From: Blautia sp.
GTDB taxonomy: Bacteria; Bacillota; Clostridia; Lachnospirales; Lachnospiraceae
Reading direction: 5' to 3'
Length of the DNA stretch: 6,155 nucleotides
Assembly: GCA_017515945.1 (NCBI GenBank)
Contig: JAFWDX010000334.1
Coordinates: 1 to 6,155, forward strand
Within the stretch, counting starts at the first letter, position 1; each line of letters starts with the position of its first letter. This document shows, one piece after another, positions 4,245 through 6,155 of the stretch. Both the position numbers and the translations under genes were made by a program. Below the pieces are notes generated by a model. The model had not been told where the DNA came from, did no database searches, and saw only the letters and a program-made list of their open reading frames with translations.

Positions 4245-5930
4245 TCAGAACAGACCTGTGATCCTGCCGGTTTCATCTACATCGATCTTTTCTGCGGCAG
4301 GTACTTTGGGCAGACCGGGCATAGTCATGATCTCGCCGGTCAGAGCGACGATGAAACCGGCACCGGCGCTGACCTTAAGATTGCGGACGGTAACTTCAAA
4401 ATCTGTGGGCGCTCCCAGTCTGGTCTGATCATCTGTGAGACTGTACTGAGTTTTGGCGACACAGATCGGCAGTCCTCCAAAGCCCATATCTGTGAGCTGC
4501 TTTGCCTGCTTGAGGGCATTGGCCGTCAGTACGACGCCTTTGCCGCCATAGATCCGTGTGACGATCTGATCCAGCTTTTCTTCGATGGTGCCGTCCAGAT
4601 CATAGGCAAAATGGAAATCGGAAGGAGTTTCAACCAGACGGATCACTTCCTGAGCCAGAGCCTGGCCGCCTGCGCTGCCCTTTGCCCATACCTCAGAGAG
4701 GGCGACATTCACACCCAGTTCCCGGCATTTCGCCTCTACCAGCTCGAGTTCGGCTTTTGTATCAGTCGGGAAAACATTGACTGCCACGACGCAGGGCAGA
4801 CCGTATACGTCCTTGATATTGTGGACATGACGCAGGAGATTGGGAAGACCCTTTTCCAGCGCTTCAAGGTTTTCACCGCCAAGGTCGGCTTTGGCAACGC
4901 CTCCGTTGTATTTAAGCGCACGGACGGTGGCAACGATGACGACGGCATTTGGTTTCAGACCGGCCATCCGGCATTTGATATCCAGAAACTTTTCCGCACC
5001 GAGGTCTGCGCCGAAACCGGCCTCCGTTACGATATAATCCGCCAGCTTCAGAGCCATGCGGGTCGCGGTGACAGAATTGCAGCCGTGGGCGATGTTGGCG
5101 AAAGGACCGCCGTGTACGATCGCAGGTACGTGCTCCAGAGTCTGGACCAGATTGGGCTTGAGTGCGTCCTTGAGCAGGGCAGCCATGGCACCCTGGGCCT
5201 TCAGATCTCCGGCAGTGACAGGCTTCTGTTCGGAAGGCTTGCCGTAGGTATATCCGATGATGATGCGGGAAAGCCGCTCTTTCAGGTCATTTATATCACT
5301 GGCCAGGCATAGAACGGCCATGATCTCGGAGGCGACGGTAATGTCATAGCCATCTTCTCTGGGGACGCCGTCTGTCCGTCCGCCCAGACCGTCGATCACG
5401 CTGCGCAGCTGACGGTCATTCATATCCACGCACCTGCGCCAGGTGATTTTGCGGGGGTCGATGCCCAGCTCATTTCCCTGGAAGATGTGGTTGTCGATCA
5501 TCGCTGCAAGCAGGTTATTGGCAGCTCCGATCGCGTGGAAGTCACCGGTGAAATGCAGATTGATATCCTCCATGGGAACGACCTGGGAATATCCGCCGCC
5601 GGCGGCGCCTCCTTTGATACCGAAAACAGGTCCCAGAGACGGTTCACGCAGTGCGATCATGACATTTTTGCCCAGAGCCTGCAGAGAATCGCCGAGGCCT
5701 ACAGTGGTCGTGGTCTTGCCTTCACCAGCCGGGGTCGGATTGATGGCGGTCACCAGGATCAGTTTTCCGTCAGCTTTATCTGTTTCCTTTAACAGGTTGT
5801 AGTCGATTTTGGCTTTATATTTGCCATACTGTTCCAGATACCTGTCGTCAATACCGGCTTTCTGCGCGATCTGCGTGATCGGCAGCATCTCTGTTTCCTG
5901 GGCGATCTCAATATCGGTTTTAAATCCCAT
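4245..5930 (-). CDS. fhs: Formate-tetrahydrofolate ligase (EC 6.3.4.3)
   Basis: Fhs makes 10-formyl-tetrahydrofolate from formate, ATP and tetrahydrofolate in the cytoplasm. It feeds purine and formyl-methionyl-tRNA synthesis and, in acetogens, the methyl branch of the Wood-Ljungdahl pathway. The protein is complete at 561 residues, the usual length (about 555-560). Seen in order: the ATP-binding loop [13 protein letters not shown] (64-76), REPSLGP (95-101) with the Arg expected to hold the formyl-phosphate intermediate, the first family signature [11 protein letters not shown] (104-114), [13 protein letters not shown] (303-315), the second signature [12 protein letters not shown] (333-344), and the C-terminal [11 protein letters not shown] (532-542). 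The start at 5930 has AGGAG at 5942-5946, spaced a rather long 11 nt. It is a single-gene unit with its own promoter and terminator. No other Wood-Ljungdahl or folate gene is in the window, so acetogenesis cannot be inferred. Confidence 0.98.
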   Translation of the reverse strand: MGFKTDIEIAQETEMLPITQIAQKAGIDDRYLEQYGKYKAKIDYNLLKETDKADGKLILVTAINPTPAGEGKTTTTVGLGDSLQALGKNVMIALREPSLGPVFGIKGGAAGGGYSQVVPMEDINLHFTGDFHAIGAANNLLAAMIDNHIFQGNELGIDPRKITWRRCVDMNDRQLRSVIDGLGGRTDGVPREDGYDITVASEIMAVLCLASDINDLKERLSRIIIGYTYGKPSEQKPVTAGDLKAQGAMAALLKDALKPNLVQTLEHVPAIVHGGPFANIAHGCNSVTATRMALKLADYIVTEAGFGADLGAEKFLDIKCRMAGLKPNAVVIVATVRALKYNGGVAKADLGGENLEALEKGLPNLLRHVHNIKDVYGLPCVVAVNVFPTDTKAELELVEAKCRELGVNVALSEVWAKGSAGGQALAQEVIRLVETPSDFHFAYDLDGTIEEKLDQIVTRIYGGKGVVLTANALKQAKQLTDMGFGGLPICVAKTQYSLTDDQTRLGAPTDFEVTVRNLKVSAGAGFIVALTGEIMTMPGLPKVPAAEKIDVDETGRITGLF

Positions 5931-5977
5931 TTGTGAAGTATCTCCTTTCAGAATCCTATAATGGCATCGGTGTATGT

Positions 5978-6005
5978 ATTATACATGAAAACGGCGATTT
6001 GGCAA
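5978..6005 (-). promoter_or_regulatory. fhs: Sigma-A promoter of fhs
   Basis: On the minus strand TTGCCA (6005-6000; 5 of 6) and a perfect TATAAT (5983-5978) are separated by 16 bp. The start near 5971 gives a leader of about 40 nt with no room for a riboswitch. A 13 bp palindrome, ATGTATTATACAT (5974-5986), covers the -10; it may be an operator or merely reflect the -10 sequence itself. Confidence 0.7.
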
Positions 6006-6017
6006 CCTTTTGTCTTT

Positions 6018-6155
6018 ATGCCGGCGCGAAGAAATAAACAGAAAATCTACCAGATTTTCCGCGCGGTATATGCAGAGGCTCTAAATACGTTGAAGCAGAG
6101 CATTCCACGTAACAGTTACGCTCATATTTTGTCCAGATTACGGCGATACAGTGCA
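6018..6155 (+). CDS. Possible partial gene entering from the right edge
   Basis: From ATG 6018 the plus strand stays open for 46 codons to the window end, giving MPARRNKQKIYQIFRAVYAE and then a basic, helix-forming stretch with LKQSIPRNSYAHILSRLRR. I do not recognise it. An upstream in-frame ATG at 5985 would overlap the fhs promoter. Neither start has a Shine-Dalgarno sequence, and rare-looking codons (CTA, CGA, AGA, TTA) differ from the CTG-rich neighbours. An open stretch of this length is not improbable by chance. If real, it would be divergent from fhs. Confidence 0.22.
   Translation, partial: MPARRNKQKIYQIFRAVYAEALNTLKQSIPRNSYAHILSRLRRYSA
6041..6059 (-). terminator. Hairpin upstream of fhs, possible terminator of a preceding minus-strand gene
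   Basis: GAAAATCT (6041-6048) and AGATTTTC (6052-6059) form a perfect 8 bp stem with a 3 nt loop. On the minus strand it is followed by a T-rich tract (TGTTTATTTCTT). This fits an intrinsic terminator for a gene to the right, whose possible stop would be TGA at 6122-6124, but only about ten codons of any such gene are visible. It conflicts with the possible plus-strand gene at 6018, which would read through it. Confidence 0.35.

Noticed and set aside
4200..5312. Long (370-codon) plus-strand open frame
   Set aside because: It is antisense to fhs, has no family motifs, and fhs is unambiguous on the other strand; it reflects codon bias of fhs.
6108..6120. Palindrome CGTAACAGTTACG resembling the MITE terminus
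   Set aside because: Only 9 bp (AACAGTTAC) match the element end and nothing else of the element is nearby; likely chance.
6122..6155. Possible 3' end of a minus-strand gene (ALYRRNLDKI then TGA at 6122-6124)
   Set aside because: Only ten codons are visible, too few to support a gene, although the hairpin at 6041-6059 would fit as its terminator.

Overview
The window is about half GC. Its gene content is typical of a gut-type Firmicute: a hemolysin III family protein, a YitT family protein, a CmpB/PF06541 family protein, an orphan HicB-like protein and formate-tetrahydrofolate ligase (Fhs). With perfect Shine-Dalgarno sequences and CTG-rich codon use, this points to the class Clostridia and most likely to Lachnospiraceae. 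The lineage is an inference from gene content, not a match.

Layout from left to right: (1) 1-622, minus strand, the N-terminal ~207 codons of a hemolysin III/PAQR-type membrane protein that runs off the left edge, with its own promoter and a candidate operator at 656-719. (2) 783-1643, minus strand, a complete YitT family membrane protein. (3) 1644-2332, about 690 bp with no gene but full of repeats: a degenerate copy (1690-1852) and an intact copy (2047-2212) of a ~165 bp miniature transposable element (MITE), a separate 92 bp inverted-repeat structure (1955-2046) into whose right end the second MITE inserted, a short palindromic repeat (2240-2270), and a promoter. (4) 2333-3613, plus strand, a five-helix PF06541 membrane protein whose cytoplasmic tail carries eight 11-residue repeats. 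(5) 3614-3841, a 35 bp near-perfect palindrome followed by a third MITE copy. (6) 3842-4120, minus strand, a HicB-like antitoxin-domain protein without a HicA partner. (7) 4150-4185, a strong bidirectional hairpin. (8) 4245-5930, minus strand, a complete fhs with a good promoter at 5978-6005. (9) 5984-6155, a short region with a hairpin and a possible gene entering from the right edge.

The genes do not form one pathway. Each has its own regulatory signals and most are single-gene units: three integral membrane proteins of poorly known function, one orphan antitoxin-like protein, and the folate C1 enzyme Fhs. No operon-scale system, CRISPR array, tRNA or rRNA is visible.

The most informative content is the mobile and repeat layer. 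The MITE has 15 bp terminal inverted repeats beginning GTAA and makes 8 bp target duplications: perfect GAACATTG around copy 2, and TCATAACG/TCATGACG around copy 3. Those are the hallmarks of IS66-family transposition, so the element was probably mobilised in trans by an IS66-type transposase. Copies 2 and 3 differ by about eight substitutions, two of which form a compensatory pair in a 12 bp internal stem.
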